Origin: CAIZWU01 sp942492905
Lineage (GTDB): Bacteria; Verrucomicrobiota; Verrucomicrobiia; Verrucomicrobiales; V1-33
Assembly (NCBI GenBank): GCA_942492905.1
Contig: OW818657.1
Coordinates: forward strand, 1,922,001 to 1,986,000
Length of the DNA: 64,000 nt
Direction: 5' to 3'
Shown: positions 8,234-16,988 of the stretch, in pieces
Position numbering within the stretch: the first letter of the stretch is position 1
Layout: each line of letters opens with the position of its first letter
Program-made: the position numbers and the translations under genes
Notes under the pieces: model-generated
The model's database searches: none
The model's input: only the letters and a program-made list of their open reading frames with translations
Told to the model about the DNA's origin: nothing

Positions 8234-9976
8234 ATGCACCTGCCGCGCCTGTTACCCGCTGTCCTTTCCCTCGTCTTCACCTGTCAGGTCCGCGCGGCGG
8301 ATGACTATCAACTCGGGCCGGACTCCCAGCCGAAACCCGGCGTGCCGGCCGGCAAGGAGGAAAAGCTGGCCCTCCCCACCAGCCGCATCTTCCCCGGCGC
8401 CGACCACGAGGCCTGGGTGTATGTCCCGGCGCAATACGATGCCAGCAAACCCGCCTGCCTGATGATTTTCCAGGACGGGGGCGGTTATGTGAAACGCGAT
8501 GGCGGCTGGCGGGTGCCGGTGGTGTTTGACAACCTCATCGCGGCCGGCCAGATGCCTGTGACCATCGGGCTGTTCATCAATCCCGGCGTGGTTCCCGCCC
8601 CCAGCGATCAGGCCTTGGCCCGTTATAACCGCAGCTTCGAATATGACGGACTTGGCCCCGCCTACGCCAGGTTCCTCATCGAGGAAGCCATCCCCGAACT
8701 GAAGAAAAAGTATAACGTTTCCGACAATCCGGACGACCGCGCCCTCGGCGGCGCCAGCAGCGGCGCCATTGCCGCCTTCACCGCCGCCTGGGAGCGCCCC
8801 GATGCCTTCCGCCGCGTCTTCAGCACGATCGGCACCTACGTCGGCCTGCGGGGCGGGAATGAATATCCTACCCTGATCCGCAAGTTCGAACCCAAGCCCC
8901 TGCGGGTGTTCCTCCAGGACGGCTCCAACGACCTGAACATCTACGGCGGCGACTGGTGGAATGCCAATCAGGCCATGCTCAGCGCCCTCACCTTTTCCGG
9001 CTACGATGTCACCCACGTCTGGGGCGATGGCGGGCATAATGGCAAACAGGGCGGCTCCATCCTCCCCGATGCCCTCCGCTGGCTCTGGCGCGACTACGGC
9101 AACCCCATCCCGGCCGCCGTCAATGACCGGCAGCCTATCATGAAAGTCCTTGCCCCCGGCCAGGACTGGCAATTGGTCAGTGAAGGCCACGGATTCACCG
9201 AAGGCCCGGATGCCGCCCCCAATGGAGAGGTGTTTTTTGCCGATGCCGGCAAACAGAAAATCCACCGCGTCGGCCCCGATGGCAAGGTGACCACCTTCGC
9301 TGAAAACACCGGCGGAGCCGACGGCATGGCTTTCGGTCCGGACGGGCGGCTCTACGCCGCCTGCAACCGCGACCGCTGCATCGCCGCCTGGGACATCACC
9401 ACCGGCGAGCGCAAGGTGATCGCTTCCGATCTCGACCCCAACGATGTCACCGTGGCGAATAACGGAAATATCTGGTTCACCGACCACAAGAACCGGAAAG
9501 TCTGGCACGTCGCCCCGGACGGCACCAAAAAGGTGGTGGACGAAGGGTTGAACATGCCCAATGGCATCACCCTCAGCCCGGACCAGTCCCTCCTCTACGT
9601 CGCCGACACCCGGGGGCAGTGGGTTTATTCCTATCAGGTCAAACCGGACGGTTCCCTGCAATACAAGCAGCCTTATTTCCACATTCACATGCCCGACGCC
9701 GCCACCGGCAGCGGAGCCGATGGCCTCGCCACCGACACCAATGGCATGCTCTACGTCGCCACCACCCTCGGGGTCCAGTATTGCGACCAGGCCGGCCGGG
9801 TGAATGGCATCATCAAGCTCCCGCCCAACGGCCGGGCGGCCAATCTCGCGTTCGGCGGCCCCAACCTCGATACCCTGTATCTCACCGCCGGGGACAAGGT
9901 GTGGAAACGCACCCTGCAGGTCAAAGGCGTGCGCCCCGCCAATGCCCCCCTCAAACCCGAGAAACCCCGGCTCTAA
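8234..9976 (+). CDS. Secreted two-domain hydrolase: Fes-like esterase plus SMP-30/gluconolactonase domain
   Basis: Encodes 580 residues from the ATG at 8234, which starts a good signal peptide ending near RAADD (21-24). Residues about 40-290 form an alpha/beta hydrolase of the enterochelin-esterase type: WVYVPAQYDASKPACLMIFQ, the nucleophile elbow GGASSG (172-177, Ser176) and GGHNG (His268). Residues about 318-565 are a six-bladed SMP-30/gluconolactonase propeller: GFTEGPDAAPNGEVFFAD, GADGMAFGPDGRLYA, MPNGITLSPD, GADGLATDTNGMLYVATTLG. Joined esterase and gluconolactonase domains occur in planctomycetes and verrucomicrobia and are thought to act on plant or algal carbohydrate esters and lactones. 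Exact substrate unknown. Confidence 0.85.
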   Translation: MHLPRLLPAVLSLVFTCQVRAADDYQLGPDSQPKPGVPAGKEEKLALPTSRIFPGADHEAWVYVPAQYDASKPACLMIFQDGGGYVKRDGGWRVPVVFDNLIAAGQMPVTIGLFINPGVVPAPSDQALARYNRSFEYDGLGPAYARFLIEEAIPELKKKYNVSDNPDDRALGGASSGAIAAFTAAWERPDAFRRVFSTIGTYVGLRGGNEYPTLIRKFEPKPLRVFLQDGSNDLNIYGGDWWNANQAMLSALTFSGYDVTHVWGDGGHNGKQGGSILPDALRWLWRDYGNPIPAAVNDRQPIMKVLAPGQDWQLVSEGHGFTEGPDAAPNGEVFFADAGKQKIHRVGPDGKVTTFAENTGGADGMAFGPDGRLYAACNRDRCIAAWDITTGERKVIASDLDPNDVTVANNGNIWFTDHKNRKVWHVAPDGTKKVVDEGLNMPNGITLSPDQSLLYVADTRGQWVYSYQVKPDGSLQYKQPYFHIHMPDAATGSGADGLATDTNGMLYVATTLGVQYCDQAGRVNGIIKLPPNGRAANLAFGGPNLDTLYLTAGDKVWKRTLQVKGVRPANAPLKPEKPRL

Positions 9977-9987
9977 AAAAACGGGAA

Positions 9988-10164
<177 letters not shown>

Positions 10165-10183
10165 TTCCCCCAACCTCACCTCC

Positions 10184-10708
10184 ATGAAAACTGCTGTTTC
10201 CCTCCTCCTCGCCGGCCTTGCCCTCACTGCCGTCAGCCCCCTCCCGGCTCAGGAGAAAAACGGAGCCAAAAAGGAAACCGCGGCGCCCAAGGAACCCGCC
10301 ACACCCGCCGCCCCGGCCCCTTCCGCCGAGGACCTCGAAGCCGCCTTTGTGCAGACCCTCGCCGGCGTCCTGTTCCAAGGCCGCTGGTGCACTGTGGAGA
10401 ATGGCGCCCTCGGCGAGGCCAAGCCCGAGCAATATGAAATCGTCGGCGTCATGAAAACCGGCGGCGACCGCTGGGTCATCAACGCCCGGATCGAATACGG
10501 CAAGGTCAACCTCGTCGCCCCCGTCCCCGTCCAGGTGAAATGGGCCGGCGACACCCCCATCATCATCGTCGATAAATTCACCATGCCCGGAGCCGGCACC
10601 TACTCCGCCCGCGTCATGATCTTCGAAAACACCTACTCCGGCACCTGGACGGCCGGCGACCACGGAGGCCTGCTGCACGGCCTCATCGTCAAAAAGCCCC
10701 AGCCGTAA
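10184..10708 (+). CDS. Exported hypothetical protein
   Basis: Encodes 174 residues: signal peptide 1-22 (cut near PAQ), a Lys/Ala/Pro linker to about 48, then a single compact domain. Visible segments are FVQTLAGVLFQGRWCTVENG, YEIVGVMKTGGDRWVINARI, VNLVAPVPVQVKWAGDTPII, MPGAGTYSARVMIFENTYSG and GLLHGLIVKK. The pattern looks like a beta-sandwich that reports a measured quantity, but no family is recognised. It starts 20 bases after the repeat cluster. Confidence 0.7.
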   Translation: MKTAVSLLLAGLALTAVSPLPAQEKNGAKKETAAPKEPATPAAPAPSAEDLEAAFVQTLAGVLFQGRWCTVENGALGEAKPEQYEIVGVMKTGGDRWVINARIEYGKVNLVAPVPVQVKWAGDTPIIIVDKFTMPGAGTYSARVMIFENTYSGTWTAGDHGGLLHGLIVKKPQP

Positions 10709-10847
10709 TCCGGCCCCCGCCACGGGGCAGGGAGCCAGAGGGAAGGGGCGGGCTCCCCCAGAATTCCCACGTGCCCGTTTGACGCCGCCGTCCGCACGGA
10801 CACGGTCTGCGTCCGCTGCTTATTCACGTTTTCCCCGGACTTTTCCT

Positions 10848-12845
10848 GTGCGCCTTTCGGACCTCAATGCCCCCCAACGCGAAGCCGTCACCACCATCAA
10901 AGGTCCGGTGCTCATCCTCGCCGGAGCCGGCACGGGCAAGACCCGCGTGATCACCACCCGCATCTGCCACCTCCTCGAAAAAGGCGTCCGCCCGGAGCAG
11001 ATCCTCGCCGTCACCTTCACCAACAAGGCGGCCCGCGAAATGGTGGAACGCGTGGAACATATGACGCCGAAGGGCACCGTCAAACGGATCACCATCTCCA
11101 CCTTCCACAGCCTCTGTGTGAAGATCCTGCGGCGCGATATCGACAAGCTGGGCTACAAGAAAAACTTCGCCATCTACACCGGCAGCGAGCAACTCAGCCT
11201 CGTCCGCCGCATCATCGTGAAGAAGGCCGGGAAGGGCGAAAAGCTGGACCCCGATGTCGCCATTTCCCTCATCAGCCGGGAGCGCAACAAAGGCATCCCC
11301 GCCGCCCCCCAGGCCGATGCCCTGATCAACGTGGTGAAGCACGAATACCTCCACCAGCTCAAGCTCCTCAACGCCGTCGACTTCGACGATCTGCTCCTCC
11401 TCGCCGAGAAGATCCTCCAGAAGCACCCGGAGGTGCGCGAGGCCTGGCAGAGCCGTTATGAATACCTCATGGTGGACGAATTCCAGGACACCAACCGCCT
11501 CCAGATGGAACTGATCCGGCACCTCACCGGCCCCCATCATAACATCTGCGTGGTGGGCGATGACGACCAGTCCATCTACGGCTGGCGCGGCGCGGAAATC
11601 GCCAACATCCTCCAGTTCGAGCGCTTCTTCAAAAACCCCTCGGTCATCAAGCTGGAGGAAAACTACCGCTCCACCGACGTCATCCTCGGCGCTGCCAATG
11701 GCCTGATCAAAAACAACCTCGACCGCCGCGCCAAACAGCTCTGGAGCTCGAAGAAAAGCGCCGACATGGTACGCCTCATCTCCATGCCCGGCGAGCAGGA
11801 GGAGGCCGACTTTGTCATCGAGGACATGATGGTCATGAAGGACCGGGACAATCTGAAGTTCGACGACTTCGCCATCCTCTTCCGCACCAATGCCCAGACC
11901 CGCGTCTTCGAGGAGGGCCTCCGCAAAAACAAGATCCCCTACCGCATCATCGGCGGCCGCAGCTTCTTCGACCGGCGCGAGATCAAGGACGTCATGGCCT
12001 ATCTCGCCATCCTCGTGAATCCGGATGATGACATCAATCTCCTCCGCATCATCAACACCCCTCCCCGCGGCCTCAGCGATGTCATCGTGGAAAACGCCAC
12101 CCTCGCCAGCCAGGAGCGGAAGGAGAGCGTCTACAAAACCCTCGTCAGCGATGCCTTCCAGTCCACCCTCTCCAAGCGGGCCCAGGGCGCCATCCAGGCC
12201 TTCCAGAAGTTTGTCAGCAAATGGCAGGGCTTCCTCTCCGAAGGCTACCCCACCCTCGCCGAGATGACCCAGGACATGGTCCGGGAAATGGATTACCTCC
12301 CGTGGCTGAAGCGCTCCTGCAAGGACGAGGAGGAAGCCACCCAGCGGGAAAACGGCATCGGCGAACTCCTCGAAAGCATCCGCAGCCGCCCCGTCCGCAC
12401 CGAGCCGGAGCTGATCGATTTCCTCGGCAGCGTCTGCCTTGATGACGAGCGCGATACCGGCAAGGACGACCTCGAAAAACAACAGGGCGTCACCATGATC
12501 ACCCTCCACGCCTCCAAGGGCCTCGAGTTCCCCCACGTCTATCTCCCCGGGCTGGAGGAAGGCATTCTCCCCCACAAACGCAGCGTTGAGGAAGGCACCC
12601 GCGATGAAGAGCGCCGCCTCCTCTATGTCGGCATCACCCGCGCCCGGGAGCGTCTCACCCTCACCTGGTGTGCCGCCCGCACCAAATGGGGCGACCGCCT
12701 CCCCAGCCAGGGCAGCAGCTTCATCCGGGAGCTGGACGAAAAGTTCGTGGAACGCTCCTCCTGGAGCGAACTCCGCAACCGCCCCGTCTCCCTCGACGAA
12801 GCCAAAAACCGCTTCAGCGCCATGCGCCAGATGCTGGGAGGTTAG
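10848..12845 (+). CDS. UvrD/Rep/PcrA-family superfamily 1 DNA helicase
   Basis: Encodes 665 residues from the GTG at 10848 (RLSDLNAPQREAV follows, the usual family start); the open frame reaches an ATG at 10779, but those extra 23 residues are unlike the family. Motifs in order: Walker A AGAGTGKT (25-32), FTNKAAREM, Walker B MVDEFQDTN, motif III GDDDQSIYGWRGA, motif IV-type NYRST, ITLHASKGLEFPHVYLPG, EERRLLYVGITRARERL. Translocates 3' to 5' on single strands in repair and replication. It is slightly shorter than PcrA/UvrD at the C-terminus. The gene stands alone before the accessory island. Confidence 0.93.
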   Translation: MRLSDLNAPQREAVTTIKGPVLILAGAGTGKTRVITTRICHLLEKGVRPEQILAVTFTNKAAREMVERVEHMTPKGTVKRITISTFHSLCVKILRRDIDKLGYKKNFAIYTGSEQLSLVRRIIVKKAGKGEKLDPDVAISLISRERNKGIPAAPQADALINVVKHEYLHQLKLLNAVDFDDLLLLAEKILQKHPEVREAWQSRYEYLMVDEFQDTNRLQMELIRHLTGPHHNICVVGDDDQSIYGWRGAEIANILQFERFFKNPSVIKLEENYRSTDVILGAANGLIKNNLDRRAKQLWSSKKSADMVRLISMPGEQEEADFVIEDMMVMKDRDNLKFDDFAILFRTNAQTRVFEEGLRKNKIPYRIIGGRSFFDRREIKDVMAYLAILVNPDDDINLLRIINTPPRGLSDVIVENATLASQERKESVYKTLVSDAFQSTLSKRAQGAIQAFQKFVSKWQGFLSEGYPTLAEMTQDMVREMDYLPWLKRSCKDEEEATQRENGIGELLESIRSRPVRTEPELIDFLGSVCLDDERDTGKDDLEKQQGVTMITLHASKGLEFPHVYLPGLEEGILPHKRSVEEGTRDEERRLLYVGITRARERLTLTWCAARTKWGDRLPSQGSSFIRELDEKFVERSSWSELRNRPVSLDEAKNRFSAMRQMLGG

Positions 12846-12871
12846 GCCCCCTCAGGCCTCCCGGGATTTTC

Positions 12872-13010
12872 CCTGAATGATTTGCAAATCCTGTTGGCGC
12901 CGGATAGGGTCAGGCTGGCCCATCGGCTCCCCACCCTTTGCTGGCCACCCGCCCCTCCAGACATGCCGTTCCTTGAAATGGATATCCAAACACCCCTGAT
13001 GGCATAATTT
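12872..13010 (+). repeat. ~135-bp intergenic element, copy A (imperfect inverted ends)
   Basis: First of three copies (others near 14467 and 17761). Shared left block is CTGAA..TTGCAAATCCTG then TTGGnGCCGATAGGGTCAGG; shared right block is TTGAAATGGATATC then CAAACACCCCTGATGGCA. The outer parts are imperfect inverted repeats (CTGTTGG..GGATA against TATCC..CCAACAG). The middle is not conserved. Each copy ends about 25-60 bases before the start codon of a hypothetical gene. Confidence 0.75.
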
Positions 13011-13040
13011 GAAGTTCGCCCAACTAAAAGCGTCCATAGC

Positions 13041-13592
13041 ATGAATCGCCTCATAAAATTGCTGATCATCAGCATCGGCTGCATGTCCGTTGGCTTGGTG
13101 CTATACTTTTACGATACTCGACCCCGGATAGCTCTTTGGAGAGCCGGTTTCTCTCACCAGACCTATTGGCGGGGATCTGTGAGTTTGCTCAGAGCAGAAA
13201 TCGAGTGTTCAGATCGGAATCCCTCACTGAATGGGTGGATGGATTATTTCCCACGGCTCGAACGCCTCCGTTTGACTGCTGGCGGTGACAACATCAATCA
13301 CTTCGACAGTCTTCTGCCCTTCACACGTATCCCTGCGCTTCGTGAGCTGACATTGGCTGGAGTTGATCTGGGCTCAGTCGATGACATTCCAGCTTTTCCA
13401 TGTCTCGAGGAACTACGTCTATATGAGTCGAGTTGTTGGTGGCGGGATGCCACCTCGAAGCCATACCAATTGAAGAGGCTCAGGGAACGTTTACCGAAGC
13501 TCAAGGTGCTATGGATTGATGACGATTATTCCAAGAGCCTTCGCTTTGATCCCACGAGAAATGAGATAGTTTTCAGAGAGAAAGAGGCATGA
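13041..13592 (+). CDS. Hypothetical membrane-anchored protein with leucine-rich-repeat-like segments
   Basis: Encodes 183 residues. A single hydrophobic anchor sits at about 5-23. The body has LRR-like strands: PRLERLRLTAGGDNINHF, IPALRELTLAGVDLGSV, FPCLEELRLYESS and LPKLKVLWIDDDYS, spaced about 25-30 residues. Function unknown. It is the first gene of the accessory island and sits immediately after repeat copy A, with an attC-like hairpin after its stop. GC content is visibly lower than in the helicase gene upstream. Confidence 0.65.
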   Translation: MNRLIKLLIISIGCMSVGLVLYFYDTRPRIALWRAGFSHQTYWRGSVSLLRAEIECSDRNPSLNGWMDYFPRLERLRLTAGGDNINHFDSLLPFTRIPALRELTLAGVDLGSVDDIPAFPCLEELRLYESSCWWRDATSKPYQLKRLRERLPKLKVLWIDDDYSKSLRFDPTRNEIVFREKEA

Positions 13593-13607
13593 GTAGGATC
13601 CCGACTC

Positions 13608-13707
13608 ACCCAACGAAGGCGAAATGAATGCAGGCCACGGCCCGTATGGCATCCGTCGCGCCATCGACGCCTCCCGCCCGCCGTCGCCTGACCCGAAGCG
13701 TGCGTCC
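13608..13707 (+). repeat. attC-like hairpin site 1
   Basis: Begins ACCCAAC (fits RYYYAAC) at 13608, then ATGCAGGCCACGGC, a variable middle with ATGGCATCCGTCG, and CCGCCCGCCGTCGCCTGA at the end. The arms GGCCACGGC and GCCGTCGCC pair imperfectly over about 60 bases. It lies between two same-strand genes. A clean GTTRRRY box at the far end is missing, so the assignment is tentative. Confidence 0.4.
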
Positions 13708-13741
13708 AACCTCAACACATCACGTCACGTCACGTCACGCC

Positions 13742-14245
13742 ATGTCGAGCATCGCCACATTTTACGTCGTATCGGCAGCTAAACGTGATTCGTTTACCGA
13801 AGCTCGAAGGACAGAGAAGACGGTCACCCACCAGAAGGGCATTTTGGGGTTCGGTAGCCGTGAGATTGTCACGGGAGAGCGTTATCTGTGGGAGTTTCTC
13901 GACCTTGAAGCTGCATCGAAACACGACTTTGATCATTCGGGTTTCGCCATCGTAGATTACTTTTTCACTTTCATTGAGCTGCCAGAGCCATTGCAGGCAC
14001 AGCTTACGGCTGCCGCTTCGCCAGACGGTCACTACTTCCAGTTTGAGCACTCGCTGGCATCAGCTATTGCCGGTTATCTTGAGAGTCACCCGCTCGATCC
14101 TGCCGCGCTGACCGGGTTTGCCAGCGAGCAGGGACAGGATGCCTTGGAGTATGTTCCGCTCATGACCGCGACTCACCACGCCTTGATTCAGTGGTTCCGG
14201 GGCGTCTCCCCGGCGCAGTTCGGCGTTCTACACCTCACCTTCTGA
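13742..14245 (+). CDS. Hypothetical protein (cassette-like gene)
   Basis: Encodes 167 residues from the ATG at 13742; the upstream extension to 13628 reads through the attC-like site and is rejected. A CACGT microrepeat lies just before the start. Sequence features: IATFYVVSAAKRDSFTEARR, an acidic YLWEFLDLEAASKHDFDHSG, VDYFFTFIELPEPLQAQL, and a C-terminal TATHHALIQWFRGVSP. No signal peptide or membrane segment. The pattern resembles small cytosolic proteins of unknown function often found singly in integron cassettes; no function can be assigned. Confidence 0.6.
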   Translation: MSSIATFYVVSAAKRDSFTEARRTEKTVTHQKGILGFGSREIVTGERYLWEFLDLEAASKHDFDHSGFAIVDYFFTFIELPEPLQAQLTAAASPDGHYFQFEHSLASAIAGYLESHPLDPAALTGFASEQGQDALEYVPLMTATHHALIQWFRGVSPAQFGVLHLTF

Positions 14246-14466
14246 CCCGTGGCGCTGCTCCCCAACCAGCCAGCGTGATAGGCTCAGGCCAGCAAGGAGG
14301 GAATCTGGAGTGCGGGAGCTCGCTCCCGCTTTGGGGCAGGCCGCTTGCAGCCGTCGTCCGGTCGGAGAGTGGTGCCCGGCGCCAGGATTGCAGCGATGCT
14401 CCACGCCGGGCACCAAAACCACCGCCCCTGTACTGCAGCCCCCCCTCCGCTGATTCTCCTGATTCC
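14246..14466. repeat. Gene-free stretch with two inverted repeats
   Basis: No credible gene in either strand. It contains GCGGGAGCTCGCTCCCGC (14312-14329), a palindrome, and a perfect 10-base inverted pair GTGCCCGGCG (14372-14381) and CGCCGGGCAC (14404-14413) around a 22-base loop. The right side leads directly into element copy B. Confidence 0.6.
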
Positions 14467-14621
14467 CCTGAACTCCTTGCAAACCCTGTTGGAGCGGATA
14501 GGGTCAGGCTACCCCAGTCAGGTCCTTGGACTCCCATTCGTTTGTCGGCCACCAGCTTCTCCAGATTTCCCGTCCCTTGAAATGGATATCCCAACAGCCT
14601 GATGGCACAATGCAAAGGTCG
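14467..14621 (+). repeat. ~150-bp intergenic element, copy B
   Basis: Same left block (TTGCAAACCCTGTTGG then GCGGATAGGGTCAGGC) and right block (CTTGAAATGGATATCCCAAC then GCCTGATGGCACAAT) as copy A. Ends about 43 bases before the ATG at 14664. The internal part differs from copies A and C in length and sequence. Confidence 0.75.
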
Positions 14622-14663
14622 CCTACGAACCCTTTCAAACTTCGTAATACCTGAAATTCGCAA

Positions 14664-15380
14664 ATGATCAAAACAATTGATTCGATACAGTACCACGTAT
14701 GGTCCGATGCTTTACATGCTCGGCAATTGGCGCGGCAAACCGAAAACAAATGGGATCGTGGTGCATACGTTCGATGGTCGATCCAGACAGCGTGGTCTGC
14801 ATTCGAAAATGTCTGCGTTGAGGCCTTGGCGGCAAGCGGCCTTGGGATGCGATTTAAAGATCGTTTTGACGAGGCCCTGGCAAACAAGAGTTTGCCATCG
14901 GTCGATTGGAGTCGAGGGATCTGGCAGCAAGTTCTCAAAGTTTATGGCGTTCGGAAGGATTTCGTGCATGTCGTTCCAAGCGTTTCGCATCAAACGTTAC
15001 TGACTCCTGTTGCCGATGCTGAGGACGCGATTTCTGTTTTGCGTGCTGGTATCAAATCGGTGTTGGATCTTGTGGGAATGCCTTACCCAGCGTGGGTAAC
15101 CGATGACGAAGATCGTGGCTGGTATGGTCCGCGAGGAGTGGGTGGGTCGATGGCCTGCGTCACACGGGTTTGTGCCGGAGCCAACGAGAACGATTCGGAG
15201 GTGATTCGCATCACCTATTTACTCCGCGGCAATGAGCATGTATGCGAGATCGCACCGGCGGGCACCCCACATGGTCCCATATTGGATAAGTTAGTTGGTT
15301 CCGTGAACGTGCCAGTCGACGCCGTGAGGGCCTACTGCGGTTCAGTGCTTTTGGAAGAGCGTATCCCTAATCTGCGATAA
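14664..15380 (+). CDS. Hypothetical protein with a HEPN-like Rx4H motif
   Basis: Encodes 238 residues, soluble, mostly helical in its first half. Residues about 30-60 (DRGAYVRWSIQTAWSAFENV, CVEALAA) and about 85-105 (GIWQQVLKVYGVRKDFVHVV) look like the paired helices of HEPN domains, with R97-x4-H102 fitting the RNase motif. The second half (about 140-238) is beta-rich: ESR-poor, with VIRITYLLRGNEHVCEIAP. If HEPN is right it could be a nuclease of a toxin or defence type, but no antitoxin partner is next to it. It follows element copy B. Confidence 0.55.
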   Translation: MIKTIDSIQYHVWSDALHARQLARQTENKWDRGAYVRWSIQTAWSAFENVCVEALAASGLGMRFKDRFDEALANKSLPSVDWSRGIWQQVLKVYGVRKDFVHVVPSVSHQTLLTPVADAEDAISVLRAGIKSVLDLVGMPYPAWVTDDEDRGWYGPRGVGGSMACVTRVCAGANENDSEVIRITYLLRGNEHVCEIAPAGTPHGPILDKLVGSVNVPVDAVRAYCGSVLLEERIPNLR

Positions 15381-15506
15381 TAAAAAAGACGGCGAACAAT
15401 CCCATGCACCTGAGCCACCGACGCTGCGTTTCAAACTTTGGCGACCTCTATTGCGTGGGTGGCTAGGTGATGGTTGTCGTTCGCCCAACCAACAGTGCCA
15501 CTCGTC

Positions 15507-16121
15507 ATGAAGCCAGAGACAGTCCTCCACGAGTTGCACGAGCGCTATACTCGGTTGCAGGCTTATCAGGATGAAGGCGTCTTGTTGAGCCAGTTGCCGG
15601 GCTCAGATTTTGTGAACGAGAGGAAATTTGCCACATTTTTTAGTCGCCCGGATCGCTTTCGCTTCGATTGGACGAGTCACCATCCGTATCCTCCGTTGAA
15701 GCACATTACGACGGAGCATTGTATCTGGCAGTCCGCTGCGGGCGTCTTCACATGGTGGCAGGATCGTGGCACGACACCTGAGACCGACCTTCACCTTGCC
15801 ATCTCAGGAGCGAAAGGCGTTTCAGGTGGTTCGAGCTACACTGTCCCAGCGATGCTCCTGGGCTCAGCCCCGGTCTTTGCATCCGAGAGGCTTACGGTTC
15901 AGGCAATCGTCGTTGCCGAGACCGAGGGCATTGATTGCCATTGCGTCATCGCGTTCGATGCCCGGAAGCGACCTTATCGGCTCTACATTGGCCGTGACGA
16001 CATGTTGTTGCACCGGGTGTCTTCGTCAGTCATGGATGGCTCGACCTCCGATGAGATACGACGAGGCATTCGCACGGACCACCTTATCGACGAGGCCGTT
16101 TTCACCATCGACCGGGCATGA
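15507..16121 (+). CDS. Hypothetical protein, possibly LolA-like fold
   Basis: Encodes 204 residues from the ATG at 15507 (an ATG at 15474 would add 11 residues). The start HERYTRLQAYQDEGVLLSQL and FATFFSRPDRFRFDW resembles the first strands of LolA/DUF2092-like proteins, in which a concave beta-sheet carries lipids. Later segments are LTVQAIVVAETEGIDCHCVI and KRPYRLYIGRDDMLLHRVSS. No signal peptide is visible, which is unlike LolA, so the function is open. An attC-like hairpin follows the stop. Confidence 0.55.
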   Translation: MKPETVLHELHERYTRLQAYQDEGVLLSQLPGSDFVNERKFATFFSRPDRFRFDWTSHHPYPPLKHITTEHCIWQSAAGVFTWWQDRGTTPETDLHLAISGAKGVSGGSSYTVPAMLLGSAPVFASERLTVQAIVVAETEGIDCHCVIAFDARKRPYRLYIGRDDMLLHRVSSSVMDGSTSDEIRRGIRTDHLIDEAVFTIDRA

Positions 16122-16146
16122 CTACCACTACCACCGCCAGAACGAG

Positions 16147-16230
16147 GCCGAACAAAACGGATGCCGGCAGCGGCTCGCATGGCATCCGTCGTGTCATCGA
16201 CGCTTTCCGCCCGCCGTCGCCTGATCCTGT
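16147..16230 (+). repeat. attC-like hairpin site 2
   Basis: Best-preserved copy. Begins GCCGAACAAAACGGATGCC, ends GCCGTCGCCTGATCC. The arms GGAT..GGCAGCGGC and GCCGTCGCC..ATCC pair over the whole length, and a shorter perfect hairpin CGGATGCC/GGCATCCG (16158-16165 with 16181-16188) is nested in the left half. It sits between the stop of one small gene and the start of the next. Confidence 0.5.
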
Positions 16231-16261
16231 AGGGTCTTCCTAACTTCACTCGTCACGCGCC

Positions 16262-16774
16262 ATGAATGACCCGGAACCTCGAACTCCCCCATCCTGGTTG
16301 CATCGGGTCTGCGCCCACCCGTATATTATCAGTTGGGTGATCGGTAGCATCGGCTTGTGGATTCCTCTCACCATTCAGTTTCACGCGGCTGGCGTGTTTG
16401 GTTACCTGACGATGGATTGGAGCACTATTCCTCTGGTGCTGCTGTGCTACGCCGCCACCTCAGGCCTTGGGTTCTTCGTGGGCGGGTTCAGCATCGGCGG
16501 GCTGGTATTGGCTGCTTGCCGTCGCCGGAACGGCGCTCCACACGAGGTCGGAGAGTGCGTCACCGTATTGTCTGGCCCCCATGCGGGCAAGGTCTCCACG
16601 ATTTACGAGATCGCCAAAGGACAGGGCGGGCAGCCAGTTCCTCGAGTTGACTTGGGAGAGGAGGCCAAACCCAAATTTCAGGACGTGTTCGAGGAGCATT
16701 CCCTGCTTCGGATGTCCCCACGACCAGCAGCATGTCCGGAAGCCGCGCCGTCCTGTCCCGCAGATCCAAAATAA
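16262..16774 (+). CDS. Hypothetical membrane protein with KOW-like C-terminal segment
   Basis: Encodes 170 residues. Two hydrophobic helices (about 22-45 and 54-85, the second Gly-rich) are followed by a cytosolic tail. The tail begins GECVTVLSGPHAGKVSTIYE, which matches the KOW pattern of NusG and ribosomal proteins (V.v.sGp..Gk.g.V), and continues VPRVDLGEEAKPKFQDVFEE. The KOW match is short and may be chance. Pro/Ala-rich end. It belongs to the run of single-gene units in this island. Confidence 0.55.
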   Translation: MNDPEPRTPPSWLHRVCAHPYIISWVIGSIGLWIPLTIQFHAAGVFGYLTMDWSTIPLVLLCYAATSGLGFFVGGFSIGGLVLAACRRRNGAPHEVGECVTVLSGPHAGKVSTIYEIAKGQGGQPVPRVDLGEEAKPKFQDVFEEHSLLRMSPRPAACPEAAPSCPADPK

Positions 16775-16988
16775 GGCGGGAATGCGAAGCAGGCTCCGCT
16801 GTGGGGCTCCGTGGCTCACCTTGAATGATCCTGCGCGACTTGGAACTTCCGCCTGCCTCACCCGCCGGGTGCGCCGTTCCATGGACTCAATGCCCTGACA
16901 ATCTGTGCTCTCCCTGAAATCTGTGGTCTTCCCCCCGCAGTCCTTGGGTTAAAGCCCCCGCTCCGGGTCTGAATAGGTCCGGGATGGG

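Noticed and set aside
10824..12575. Minus-strand ORF (583 codons) opposite the helicase
   Set aside because: Mirror of the helicase gene with implausible composition; no motifs.
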